DNA from: CAYLHF01 sp964383365
GTDB lineage: Bacteria; Bacteroidota; Rhodothermia; Rhodothermales; UBA10348
Direction of reading: 5' to 3'
Assembly (NCBI GenBank): GCA_964383365.1
Contig: CAYLHF010000038.1
Location: 1 to 27,398 of the forward strand
Length of the DNA stretch: 27,398 nt
A program made the translations under genes and the position numbers. A model generated the notes under the pieces. It did not search any database. It was not told the origin of the DNA and saw only the letters and a list, made by a program, of their open reading frames with translations. Below, piece by piece: positions 15,632-24,446 of this stretch; positions within the stretch are counted from its first letter, which is position 1; every line of letters starts with the position of its first letter.

Positions 15632-17874
15632 CCAGCCGGCATCGATGCCTGCCAGATCAGAAAGGCGTCGTGAGCATCCACATCACCATCTTCGTCGAAA
15701 TCTGCTGCCGTATGCTGCTTGGCCGGGAGCGAGATCAGTCCAAGGAATTCATCGAGAGCGAGTGCCGCGCTGTAGGCTGAAGGGCTTCCTGAGCCATCCA
15801 GATCGCCGAGTTTGGGTCGTACATCGACCATCAGAACGGACGATGCCGTACTTCCGACGGCGTCAACGGCAGTGGACGTAACGGCTACACTATCGACCGG
15901 TACTCCCGATGCGTATGCCTCGATAGCCGATAGCGTCAATTGGGACCCGGTTACGCTCGCCGTCACGTGCTGGTCGGAGGCCGAAAGGGACGAATACGCT
16001 ATCGTCCCACTTCCGCCCGAGAAAATAGTCGCAAGATCGATCAAGGACTCCTGGCCTTCGATAAGAGAGATACCGGCCTGAGTCGCAGCTACTACCGGTG
16101 TCGGATCCATAGTGAATTTCCCCACCGCGGTCCCCCAGACTCCGTCGTCCGTGCTTCCACCGAGAGGGATGCCCCGTTGGAGTGCATACTCATTGAACAT
16201 CCAGAATGACGCGTCGTCGGTCGGATCGACCGCTGAGCCTGAATAGTCTCCCCAGCGGTTGGACGAAGAAAATGTCCTCACATAGAAATCCACTCCCGCC
16301 CGGAGCGTCACAGCCGGTCCCATGCTCCCTGCCGCTTCCCCGTTTTTTCGACTCGATACGTATGCTCCCGGAAACAGACCCGAACCCGATGCCGAGAATC
16401 CTACGGCCACATCTCCGGCCGCATTGACAGCAATGGAGGGAAAAAAAGTGTATGTACCGACCGCTATATCTTCTCCACCAATCGTCCCGGATTCTGCGAG
16501 TGCCGGGGCCGCCGGATTGGTGGCATCCACCCGAAACCAGAACGCGGTCGCCTCCCCCCCGTCCGACATCCCCGGACCCGGACGAATGGTCGTCGAACCG
16601 TAGAGTTGATTGTTTCTCCACACCGCGTTAAGTGCGCGACGGTTGTTGGTCATAATGCGCGTCGATGTTCCAGACTGAGGAGCATCGGGTAGCGTTAGCG
16701 GCGTGTCGTCTATGTCCCCCACAGCCACGAACGTGGATGTAAATGAAGGTGTCATTGTGGGATCATCAACCCTGATGACGTGGAGAAACTCGGATGAACT
16801 CGTACTCAGCCCCCCGTAGGCAACGAGCCACGTACCGACCGTCCCGGTTGGCGCGGGAAGAAAAACATGCGCCGGCTGTATGGTCGTAGCCAGAGATCCA
16901 CTGCCGGAGGCGACAAACGGATCGAATACACTGACCGGAGAGATGCCTCCGGTATATAAGCCGGCCGCACCTTCTGTTTTTTTTATGACCCAGAGCCGCG
17001 ACCCTCCGTATGTCCCACTTCCGAACGTAAACAGATTAGCTGTGAGATAAATAACGTTTGCATCCACGGCAAGGCCTGGATAGTCGGCCCAGTGAGGAAT
17101 CGAGTTGACATCGATCATCGTTTCCAGGGCCTGGAACGCCCATGTTCCGTTCGGATCGGAAGATGCGGACACGGCAATCAAAATTCGGGATGAATTGACC
17201 GTATCGCCGTCCGAGGTATCTCTTTTTTCGAGGGCGACAAGGACATACCGTGAGGAGATCTGGTCGAAGATTACTTTCGGGTCGAATAACCCGGACACGG
17301 GTGACAGAGGCTGAAAAAAAGACTCCAACGATTGTCTATTCTGACTGGAACCGGTCTTCGAATACCACTCAATGGTTGCGTTCACAACCAGAACGACCTG
17401 ATCTGGCCCCACTGCTACATACGGATCGGGAGGGATATGAAACGTTCCGGAAGTCTGTCCTTCCGTACCGAACGGAATCGTATCGAAGGAAAATGTCAAC
17501 GTCGCAGCGGATTGGGTGGACATCCCGCTCGGGGAGACCGGGCCAGTTCTGGCTGCAGAATGCGGGTTGTCGGGGAGACTTGCATCGGAAAGCGGTCCTC
17601 CATCGGTCGCCGGGCGCACGGGCGTCGGATGCCAATTCTTGGGTTCGGGCTTCTCTAGCCACATCGTCAGACTGTCAGAAGAAATGGCTCCTCGAATGGA
17701 TGGACTCATACGAAGACGTCCGTCTGAATAGGAGCCGCGAATCCGTGAAGCGTGCACTCGGACAGGGACGTAAACTCTTTTCTTACCGTCCGATCCGGTC
17801 GAATTCGTCTGTGCATGAACGGATGTACTGACGACGCACAGGGCCATGAGAACAATCGCTCTAGTCATGGCCAT
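15628..17874 (-). CDS. Secreted beta-propeller-like protein with C-terminal type I dockerin
   Basis: A 748-residue exported protein (signal peptide MAMTRAIVLMALCVVSTSVHAQ). Residues about 130-570 resemble a sialidase or neuraminidase-type propeller, with blocks such as PPDPYVAVGPDQVVLVVN, HWADYPGLAVDANVIYLTAN, FPSIAVNAAGDVAVGFSAS and NRWGDYSGSAVDPTDDASFW. A cadherin-like segment follows at about 600-685. The last 60 residues form a dockerin-like module with two calcium-loop motifs, GDLDGSGSPSAYSAALAL and ADFDEDGDVDAHDAFLI. No cohesin partner is visible in the window, and unlike its neighbour it has no T9SS sorting tail. Substrate and enzymatic activity cannot be assigned; it could be a structural surface protein. 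It is divergent from the M61 peptidase gene. Confidence 0.8.
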   Translation of the reverse strand: MAMTRAIVLMALCVVSTSVHAQTNSTGSDGKKRVYVPVRVHASRIRGSYSDGRLRMSPSIRGAISSDSLTMWLEKPEPKNWHPTPVRPATDGGPLSDASLPDNPHSAARTGPVSPSGMSTQSAATLTFSFDTIPFGTEGQTSGTFHIPPDPYVAVGPDQVVLVVNATIEWYSKTGSSQNRQSLESFFQPLSPVSGLFDPKVIFDQISSRYVLVALEKRDTSDGDTVNSSRILIAVSASSDPNGTWAFQALETMIDVNSIPHWADYPGLAVDANVIYLTANLFTFGSGTYGGSRLWVIKKTEGAAGLYTGGISPVSVFDPFVASGSGSLATTIQPAHVFLPAPTGTVGTWLVAYGGLSTSSSEFLHVIRVDDPTMTPSFTSTFVAVGDIDDTPLTLPDAPQSGTSTRIMTNNRRALNAVWRNNQLYGSTTIRPGPGMSDGGEATAFWFRVDATNPAAPALAESGTIGGEDIAVGTYTFFPSIAVNAAGDVAVGFSASGSGLFPGAYVSSRKNGEAAGSMGPAVTLRAGVDFYVRTFSSSNRWGDYSGSAVDPTDDASFWMFNEYALQRGIPLGGSTDDGVWGTAVGKFTMDPTPVVAATQAGISLIEGQESLIDLATIFSGGSGTIAYSSLSASDQHVTASVTGSQLTLSAIEAYASGVPVDSVAVTSTAVDAVGSTASSVLMVDVRPKLGDLDGSGSPSAYSAALALDEFLGLISLPAKQHTAADFDEDGDVDAHDAFLIWQASMPAG

Positions 17875-17975
17875 GATATAATGCTTACGGAATGGACGGT
17901 TTTACGAACCGGATCGACGGGTAAAAATAGCGATGGGACGACTGAGTTTCCGAACGATGGCATTTCCCATTCGTC

Positions 17976-17990
17976 TGGCTGTCACAGCCA
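17976..17990. promoter_or_regulatory. 15-bp perfect palindrome in divergent promoter region
   Basis: TGGCTGT-C-ACAGCCA is a perfect inverted repeat with 7-bp arms. It is flanked by two direct copies of CCATTCG (17967-17973 and 17988-17994) spaced 21 bp, about two helical turns, and a second small palindrome TTACTGTAA lies at 18001-18009. It lies in the 199-bp region between the divergent dockerin and M61 genes, a good place for a shared operator. The regulator is unknown. Confidence 0.4.
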
Positions 17991-18073
17991 TTCGACAGGT
18001 TTACTGTAACCTACGTTGGGAAATTCCGATATAGAGTGGATCCTCAGTGATAATCACGCTTCGACTGTTTGTA

Positions 18074-19912
18074 ATGAAACCAGCTCATATTCGCTCATTG
18101 CTGATCCTCCTTCTGTTCATAATCCTTGGCGACACGTCAGCAACGGGCCTCGCGTCATCGACGAGCACGTCCGAGGGAATCGTCGCCACCCCGCTCGAAT
18201 ACACGGTCGATCTAAATGATCGCTCCGGTGATACATTCAAAGTTTCGCTTCGCGTAGGTGATCTGACGTCGGAAAACGGGCTCTACCAGTTTGCGTCGAC
18301 GGCACCGGGCACATATCAGGTGATGGACATCGGACGCCTCGTGCGTTCGTTCGAGGCAGTGGATGCCTCGGGAACTATCATTCCGTCTGAAAAGGTATCC
18401 ACCAATCAGTATGTCATCTCGGATCCAGAACGCGTTGTCGAAATCCATTATACGATTGCTGAAACGTGGGATACACCGGTAGATGAAAACCCGATCTATC
18501 TGATGGCGGGTACGTCCATCGAGAATGATCATGTGCTCATCAACGGTCAGGCGGTCTTCGGTTATCCTACAGGCATGCAGGATCGAGCGCTTCATATCCG
18601 ATTGGAATACCCGACCGAATGGCTGATAGGTACGGCACTACCGGAAGACGAAGACGGTACGTTCCTCGCAAAGAACTACGACCACGCCGTCGATTCGCCT
18701 ATTTTGCTGGGACGACTCTCGACTGCACATCTGGATGTACGCGGCACATCCATCGATCTGTTTACCTATTCGAAGACGGATGTCGTCAAGTCCGAGATGA
18801 TACTCGAGTCCACGCGGGACATTTTAAACTCTGCTGCAGATTTCCTGGGCAAACTGCCTGTGGATCGATATGCGTTCCTCTTTCATTTCGAGGACGTTTC
18901 GAACGGTGCCTGGGAGCATTCCTATAGTTCGGAATACGTTTTTGCGGAAGCGGGATTTCAACAGGCTATCAATCAAGGGATCCCGAGCATCGTCGCACAC
19001 GAGTTCTTCCACATCGTCCAGCCCCTGAACATCCACAGCGAGATCATCGAGCACTTCAATTTTGTAGAACCCGTAGCATCGGAGCATGTCTGGCTCTATG
19101 AGGGAACGACAGAGTGGATGGCACAGATGGCTCAACTTCGCTCGGGATTGATCGACCTCGATACGTATCTCCAGAGAATCTCGGGCAAAATGGCGGCGGC
19201 CGAGAATTTCGATACGTCATACAGTCTGAGCGAGCTAAGTCTGAACTCCTACTCGAAAAAAGGACAGCAGGAATGGGGAAATATCTATCAACGAGGAGCC
19301 GTCGTTGCCGGACTGCTGGATCTCGACATACTCTCATTATCCGGTGGATCGGAAGGACTCAGGGATGTGATCCTGGAACTGGCCGACACGTACGGGCCGG
19401 ATACATCATTCGTTGAGGCCGGTTTTTTCGACGAGGTGACGGCCATGACTTATCCGGAAATACGTTCATTTTTTGAGGACTACGTGCGCGACACCAAGAC
19501 GCTTCCCATAGCCAGATACTACCATAAAGTGGGAATACAGTATATCCCCGAATACAATACGGGAAACCAGATTGCCCGATTCGGTCTACAAGTGGGTCTG
19601 GAAGGACAGGATCTGGTCGTTACAGGTGGAACCGAGACCACGGAAGCATGCGGAATTCAGAATGGGGATGTACTGGTTCGCTTCAACGATCTGGATATTT
19701 CGTTGAAGACTGCCCAGAGAGTATTTGGTCAACTACAGGCTCTGGCCGCCGATGAAGAATTCGTCCTCCGAGTACGTAGGGACGGGGAAGAGCACGATTA
19801 TACGTGTGCGAAAGAAACGGTCGATCAAATCACGCGACATTTTCTCCGTGCGGATCCGGACGCCACTCCCGAACAACTCGCATTACGAAAAGCCTGGATG
19901 TCCAATCGATGA
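18074..19912 (+). CDS. M61-family (glycyl aminopeptidase-like) metallopeptidase with PDZ domain
   Basis: A 612-residue exported zinc peptidase. The ATG at 18074 gives a clean signal peptide (MKPAHIRSLLILLLFIILG); an in-frame GTG at 18047 is open but less likely. The N-terminal ~180 residues are the beta-rich M61 N domain. The active site is AHEFFHIVQPLNIHSE, with zinc ligands H309 and H313 and catalytic E310, followed by the third ligand E343 in WLYEGTTEWMA. A C-terminal PDZ domain (about 505-590) includes ACGIQNGDVLVRFNDLDI. Catalytic residues are intact, so it should be active in the periplasm or outside. M61 members cleave N-terminal Gly/Ala residues; the actual substrate is unknown. It precedes the binding-protein gene by 172 bp on the same strand; that space shows no clear terminator. 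Confidence 0.92.
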   Translation: MKPAHIRSLLILLLFIILGDTSATGLASSTSTSEGIVATPLEYTVDLNDRSGDTFKVSLRVGDLTSENGLYQFASTAPGTYQVMDIGRLVRSFEAVDASGTIIPSEKVSTNQYVISDPERVVEIHYTIAETWDTPVDENPIYLMAGTSIENDHVLINGQAVFGYPTGMQDRALHIRLEYPTEWLIGTALPEDEDGTFLAKNYDHAVDSPILLGRLSTAHLDVRGTSIDLFTYSKTDVVKSEMILESTRDILNSAADFLGKLPVDRYAFLFHFEDVSNGAWEHSYSSEYVFAEAGFQQAINQGIPSIVAHEFFHIVQPLNIHSEIIEHFNFVEPVASEHVWLYEGTTEWMAQMAQLRSGLIDLDTYLQRISGKMAAAENFDTSYSLSELSLNSYSKKGQQEWGNIYQRGAVVAGLLDLDILSLSGGSEGLRDVILELADTYGPDTSFVEAGFFDEVTAMTYPEIRSFFEDYVRDTKTLPIARYYHKVGIQYIPEYNTGNQIARFGLQVGLEGQDLVVTGGTETTEACGIQNGDVLVRFNDLDISLKTAQRVFGQLQALAADEEFVLRVRRDGEEHDYTCAKETVDQITRHFLRADPDATPEQLALRKAWMSNR

Positions 19913-20084
19913 CGGCAACTCTGCTCTCGGAGAGCGATCTTATCTGTCCGGGACTGACCGGAAGTATGTCCTAACCGGGAAATCTGGATGACCGGCGTAA
20001 CGGGGAGGGCGTATTCCGGGTACAAAAACCGTCCTGGGCGTGTTGCAGAGACTTCTGATCCTTCGGCTGCCGTGACAGATCACT

Positions 20085-21112
20085 ATGCGTCTATTCCTTC
20101 CATACTGGAGCTCAACAGCCCGTCTGGTCGGCGTCTGTCTACTATCGACTCTTTCGGCCTGCGGTCACCGGCCCATCCTTCTCTCAGACGCATATTCGGC
20201 CGAGTGTGTCCTGCTCCGTCCACCCGTAGTGGCGCCGACTGCCGAAAAGCCGTCGGTCGTAACAATCGGTCTCGAGAACGTCAGGCAGGAGCGGCCTCCG
20301 GAGTCCTATCCATTGGTCTCGGCTCAGTTGTACGAGACATTGATTCGGCGCGATTGCACCGGCGGAATCCAACCGGGACTGGCCGCGACCTGGAAATCGT
20401 CGGAGTCGGGAAAACGGTGGGAATTCACATTGCGAAAGGACGCGTATTTTTCTGACGGAAGTCCGGTTACGGCTGCTGATGTCCTCACGAGTTGGAGTCA
20501 TAACGGACCAATGAACTCGCCATTCGATTCGGTGGGTGTTGACGGATTGAAAAAGCTAACCCTGTTTTTCCATGTTCCGCAGACGAACGTACCTACGGGA
20601 CTGATTTCGATGGAATACGCAGTCAGAAAAGAGGCGAATGGTGCCGTCGCGCCGTACGGTACGCGTCCGTTTCGTTTCGTCCAGGAGCAGGCCCCGAAAA
20701 TTCCCGTTGATTTTTCCATCGCCGATACATCGGGACTGACACTCCGATTCATTGGACCCGCAAGCAGCGATGAACGCGATCTTCTGGATCGATCTGTCGA
20801 TCTTCTGATCACCCGCGACCCGGCAACCATCAACTATGCTCGCGGCCTTTCCGGACTGATAACGATTAACCTGCCATGGGATCGGATGTATGTCCTGGCC
20901 TCGACGTCGAGGGCACATGCTCTAGCGTCCGGCTCCGCACCCGAAGAGCTTCCTTCGTCATTTCCCGAGGACCTGTTTCGAGATGCCGTACGCGGAGATG
21001 CCAGGACGTCTCGTCCCCCGTCGTGGTGGTGGGATTCCGACTCGTGCACAATTCCGAACGGGAAAGAGGATGCGAAATCTGGACCGGTATCTGAGCCGGG
21101 GCAGGGTGGTAA
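20085..21112 (+). CDS. Substrate-binding lipoprotein (SBP_bac_5/oligopeptide-type), 3' end lost in gap
   Basis: The 342 visible residues begin with a lipoprotein signal (LVGVCLLSTLSAC, Cys at about residue 26). They continue with the family-5 solute-binding core: AQLYETLIRRDCTGGIQPGL, AATWKSSESGKRWEFTLRKD, YFSDGSPVTAADVLTSWSHN, and later APYGTRPFRFV. It should bind a peptide, sugar or small cation complex in the periplasm. No permease or ATPase is nearby; a sensor kinase follows instead, so it may act as a ligand-binding sensor partner. Family members usually exceed 500 residues, so this one is either compact or has lost its second half in the gap. The frame runs straight into the N run, so the real stop is unseen. 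An ATG in another frame at 21070 suggests that it ends soon after and overlaps the kinase start. Confidence 0.82.
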
Positions 21113-21212
21113 NNNNNNNNNNNNNNNNNNNNNNNNNNNNNNNNNNNNNNNNNNNNNNNNNNNNNNNNNNNNNNNNNNNNNNNNNNNNNNNNNNNNNNNN
21201 NNNNNNNNNNNN
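21113..21212. other. Assembly gap of exactly 100 N
   Basis: One hundred consecutive N, the usual placeholder for a gap of unknown length. The true length, and hence the reading-frame relation across it, is unknown. The single long frame joining the binding protein to the kinase therefore should not be read as a fusion protein. Confidence 0.99.
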
Positions 21213-22859
21213 GCGACGCTTCTGCTCTCTGTGTTTATACCTCTGATCACGGTCTCATTCATTATTCGCACTGAAATGCTGCGCCGGTTCAGTGCACGGT
21301 ATGACGATCAAGAAAAGGCTTCGATCTCAATTATAGAGGGTAATCTTTCCGAGCGCAGACGGGCTATCGATGACGGACTATTACTGCTGGTAGCCTCGCT
21401 CGAAGACGATAACGTATTTCGTAGGGCGGTGATCGACCGAACCCGGAGTGACCGACGGTATCTTCTGGACTACGCCGGGAACGCCATGCCGTTGGTCGGG
21501 CTGTCGATGCTCCAGATCCAGGACGCTTCGGGGCGAATCATCAGCTCGGGTCATTTCAGAAACGAGTTCGACCGGCTCGACGCCGGTGTCCCCACCCGGT
21601 TGAACTCGATCGATGACCGCACCGCTATCGTTAAAGCCAGGAGCCCGGAAGGTTCTTTTCTGGCTCTTTCTCGGGTAAAGAATTTTCAGATAGCCGGAAA
21701 GCCGTTTTATCTGGTCGGGGGCAAGAGAATCGACTCCGGGTTCCTCGACGAGTTGGTACGCGACTTGGAGATGCGAGTCGACCTCGCCTTCCCCGGGGGA
21801 GGTCAATCATCTACCGCCGTCATCACAGGTACAATAGCCGTACCGTTTATAGACGCCAACGGCCCGGAAGAGCAGACCGCATATTTCCGTGTCATTCATC
21901 CAAGAGACGATCTGGAAGAACTCCGTGACGATATAGACCGGTGGTTTCTACTTGTGGTGGGGCTGACAGGAGTCCTGGCCTTTTTTCTGATTTTCAGGCT
22001 TTCCGAGGGGATCAGCAAGCCTATAACGGATCTGGCCACGAAGACAGAACGAATAGACCTTGATCGTCTGAATGTTCGATTTGCAACAAATCGAAAAGAC
22101 GAGGTCGGTGCGCTTTCGCGCGTTTTACAGTCGATGGTCGGCCGAATCAAGACGAGTGCTGTTCGGATTCGCGAAGCGGAACGTGTAGCCACCCGCGGGG
22201 AGTTGGCCCGACAGGTGAATCATGACATAAAGAATGGATTGACTCCCATTCGAAATGTATTCAGTCACCTCGATGAGATTTCAACCGGAGATCCCGAAGC
22301 ATTCAGGGACGTCTTCGACGAGAGAAAATCCACCCTGGAGTCGAGTATCTCCTATCTGGAGGATCTCGCCACCAATTATGCGCGACTTACTCCCCGATCC
22401 AATACGGCCCGGTGTGACGTTAATGCGATCGTGACACGGGTCGTCGAGGATCTTCAGGTCAACGGCCGAATCCACGTTGCCTGTAGCAAACCTGTTTTTA
22501 TTACCGCAGATCCGGTATCTATCAGGAGGATTGTCGAGAATCTTGTTTCCAATGCTCTGGAGAGTTTAACGTCTGATGTCGGACACGTTTTCGTGACGAC
22601 CCGGCAGATCGATACCGGAAAGACCGATGCCTGTCTACAACTCACGGTTGCCGACAATGGCCCCGGAATATCGAGCGAAGAGCAAGCGAAAATTTTCAAC
22701 GATTTTTACACTACAAAAGAGAATGGAACGGGTCTCGGCCTGTCGATCGTCCGTCGACTCGTGATGGATATGAACGGTTCTATCAAATACGAAGATCGCC
22801 CGGAAGGAGGAAGTTCTTTTATCATACATTTACCCCTCGTTCTCCACCCTGGAGTTTAA
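21213..22859 (+). CDS. Membrane sensor histidine kinase, NtrY-like, 5' end in gap
   Basis: 548 residues are visible after the gap. They begin inside a first membrane helix (LLLSVFIPLITVSFII). A periplasmic domain of about 220 residues follows (including LSMLQIQDASGRIISSGHF). A second helix (WFLLVVGLTGVLAFFLIF) leads to HAMP (GISKPITDLATKTERIDLDR, then NRKDEVGALSRVLQ). The phospho-acceptor region reads RQVNHDIKNGLTPIRNVFSH; the H-D-I-K-N-x-L-T-P-I pattern is typical of NtrY-type kinases. The ATPase has the N box (NLVSNALESL), G1 (DNGPGIS) and G2 (ENGTGLGLSIVRRLV). Before the gap, MRNLDRYLSRGRVV starting at 21070 after GGGAAAGAGG looks like its true N-terminus in a different frame. The response regulator follows 45 bp later and is the likely partner. 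Confidence 0.92.
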   Translation, partial: ATLLLSVFIPLITVSFIIRTEMLRRFSARYDDQEKASISIIEGNLSERRRAIDDGLLLLVASLEDDNVFRRAVIDRTRSDRRYLLDYAGNAMPLVGLSMLQIQDASGRIISSGHFRNEFDRLDAGVPTRLNSIDDRTAIVKARSPEGSFLALSRVKNFQIAGKPFYLVGGKRIDSGFLDELVRDLEMRVDLAFPGGGQSSTAVITGTIAVPFIDANGPEEQTAYFRVIHPRDDLEELRDDIDRWFLLVVGLTGVLAFFLIFRLSEGISKPITDLATKTERIDLDRLNVRFATNRKDEVGALSRVLQSMVGRIKTSAVRIREAERVATRGELARQVNHDIKNGLTPIRNVFSHLDEISTGDPEAFRDVFDERKSTLESSISYLEDLATNYARLTPRSNTARCDVNAIVTRVVEDLQVNGRIHVACSKPVFITADPVSIRRIVENLVSNALESLTSDVGHVFVTTRQIDTGKTDACLQLTVADNGPGISSEEQAKIFNDFYTTKENGTGLGLSIVRRLVMDMNGSIKYEDRPEGGSSFIIHLPLVLHPGV

Positions 22860-22904
22860 CGACCGGATCTGCAAAGCTGACAACCCAATCACACGCGCTA
22901 CAGC

Positions 22905-24281
22905 ATGGCTCTCATACTCGTTGTCGATGACGTGGCCTCTCTGGCGGAACAATACGCCTTCGACCTGAGACGTGTCGGAGGATTTGAGACCACGATCGCA
23001 TCGGGTGGAAACGAGGCATTGGAAATACTGGCGGGGGAAGCCGTTGACTGCGTCATTTTGGACCTTGAGATGCCGGGGACCGATGGGTTCGATGTCCTTC
23101 GGTCGCTGAAAAAAGACGGTGTTTCAGTTCCCGTAATCGTCTATACCGGGACAGGGAACTTTGATCGATGCACTCAGGCGATCCGACTGGGTGCTTTCGG
23201 CTTCATCGACAAGGCAGAATCCATGGCCCGCGTCGTCCACGAGGTCGAAAAAGCGCTCGAACACGCCCGCCTACGGACAGAAATTGCTTCCCTCAGACAA
23301 AACCTCGAAACCAACTCGACGCTCATCGGCAGTAGCTCCGCTATGAAGATGCTCCATGATCGCATCGATCGTCTGGCACAGATACCGAGTCCGGTCCTGA
23401 TCGAAGGCCAGAGCGGAACGGGAAAAGAACTGGTAGCGCGCGAGCTTCACGAGCGGAGATTTTCGTCATCCCGAAACGTACAATTCGTGGCCGTCAACTG
23501 CGCCGCACTCCCCGAACACCTGATAGAAAGTGAACTATTCGGCCACGAACGGGGCGCATTCACCGGTGCAAGTAGAACGCATAAGGGAGCTTTTGAATCG
23601 GCGTCCGGAGGGAGTTTGTTTCTCGATGAAATCGGTGAACTTCCGCTTGCTGCACAGGCCAAGTTGCTTCGCGTTCTGGAGCAGAATGAGGTGACCCGGG
23701 TAGGCGGTGAACGGACTGTGGCGGTACATGCACGCGTTCTTGCCGCTACGAACAGGGATCTGGAGCGAGAGGTCGATTCAGGGTCGTTTCGGACCGACCT
23801 CTACTATCGGCTCAATGTCCACATTGTTCAGGTACCGCCATTGAGGGATCGAAAGTCAGACATACCCGCTCTCGTCCAGCATTTTCTGGAGATCATCTGC
23901 GCACGATTCGGGGTGGGCACCATGGGAATCGATCCCGGTGTACTCGATATCCTGATGGCGTACGACTGGCATCGAAACAACGTGCGCGAACTCCGGAACG
24001 TGGTCGAACGAATGGTCATCGCCAGTAACGGATCATCGATTTCCACTTCCGAGATTCCGGATTTTGTCGGCGGCGTTTCTGATTCGTTCTCATCGCTTCG
24101 GACCGACGTAACCACGCCACCCACGTTCAGGGAAAGAAAAATCGAAGCCGAGCGACAGATTCTGGTTGCTGCGCTTGAACGAAATGACTGGCACATCAGC
24201 CAGACTGCCGTCGATCTGGGCCTCGCCGATCATTCGAGTCTGCTGAAGATAATGCGTCGCCACGGTCTGAAGCGACCCTGA
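22905..24281 (+). CDS. Sigma-54-dependent response regulator, NtrC family
   Basis: 458 residues in three domains. The receiver (1-120) has the acidic pair in VVDDVAS, phospho-acceptor D53 (VILDLEMPGTDGFD), the conserved Thr (VYTGTG) and Lys (FIDKAES). The AAA+ domain (about 140-370) has Walker A GQSGTGKE (168-175), the sigma-54-contacting GAFTGA loop (217-222, HERGAFTGA), Walker B GGSLFLDEIGELPL and the arginine-finger region FRTDLYYRLNV. The C-terminus is a Fis-type helix-turn-helix (ISQTAVDLGLADHSSLLKIM, then RRHGLKRP). All functional motifs are intact, so it should activate a sigma-54 promoter when phosphorylated. It follows its likely kinase and sits just upstream of two strong palindromes and a sigma-54-like promoter. 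Confidence 0.96.
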   Translation: MALILVVDDVASLAEQYAFDLRRVGGFETTIASGGNEALEILAGEAVDCVILDLEMPGTDGFDVLRSLKKDGVSVPVIVYTGTGNFDRCTQAIRLGAFGFIDKAESMARVVHEVEKALEHARLRTEIASLRQNLETNSTLIGSSSAMKMLHDRIDRLAQIPSPVLIEGQSGTGKELVARELHERRFSSSRNVQFVAVNCAALPEHLIESELFGHERGAFTGASRTHKGAFESASGGSLFLDEIGELPLAAQAKLLRVLEQNEVTRVGGERTVAVHARVLAATNRDLEREVDSGSFRTDLYYRLNVHIVQVPPLRDRKSDIPALVQHFLEIICARFGVGTMGIDPGVLDILMAYDWHRNNVRELRNVVERMVIASNGSSISTSEIPDFVGGVSDSFSSLRTDVTTPPTFRERKIEAERQILVAALERNDWHISQTAVDLGLADHSSLLKIMRRHGLKRP

Positions 24282-24299
24282 CGTAACGACTACCCCATC

Positions 24300-24315
24300 G
24301 TGTCCATTAGGACAC
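24300..24315. promoter_or_regulatory. Candidate enhancer site 1 for the adjacent NtrC-type regulator
   Basis: GTGTCC-ATTA-GGACAC is a perfect 16-bp palindrome 18 bp after the regulator's stop codon. It shares the same arms and spacer length with the second site 34 bp downstream (centre to centre), which puts both roughly on the same face of the helix. It lies about 165 bp upstream of the predicted transcription start. Paired dyads at this distance are typical upstream activating sequences of sigma-54 activators. That the regulator is the neighbouring protein is inference. Confidence 0.7.
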
Positions 24316-24331
24316 ATTTATTCCGCATTTC

Positions 24332-24351
24332 ATGTGTCCTTTTGGACACAT
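24332..24351. promoter_or_regulatory. Candidate enhancer site 2
   Basis: ATGTGTCC-TTTT-GGACACAT is a perfect 20-bp palindrome whose inner 16 bp repeat the first site's arms. It lies about 130 bp upstream of the predicted sigma-54 start. A seven-T tract begins at 24371, about 19 bp further on; the distance from the hairpin argues against this being simply a terminator of the regulator gene, though a double role is possible. The AT-rich stretch 24370-24430 between site and promoter could allow DNA looping. Confidence 0.72.
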
Positions 24352-24446
24352 CTGCATTCATTCTGCCGTCTTTTTTTAAATCTATTGCTCCATATCTCGT
24401 TGTGCTACAACATATAAACTGATTTCAATACCATGGTGATCGTTTC

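Noticed and set aside
19927..19939. GCTCTCGGAGAGC hairpin after the M61 peptidase gene
   Set aside because: The loop would be only one to three bases and no T tract follows.
20085..22859. A single 924-residue binding-protein/histidine-kinase fusion
   Set aside because: The joining segment is a 100-N placeholder of unknown true length, and a better kinase start exists in another frame before the gap.
24332..24377. The second GTGTCC palindrome plus the T tract as an intrinsic terminator of the regulator gene
   Set aside because: The T run begins about 19 bp after the hairpin, and a matching palindrome lies 34 bp upstream, which fits protein binding sites better.
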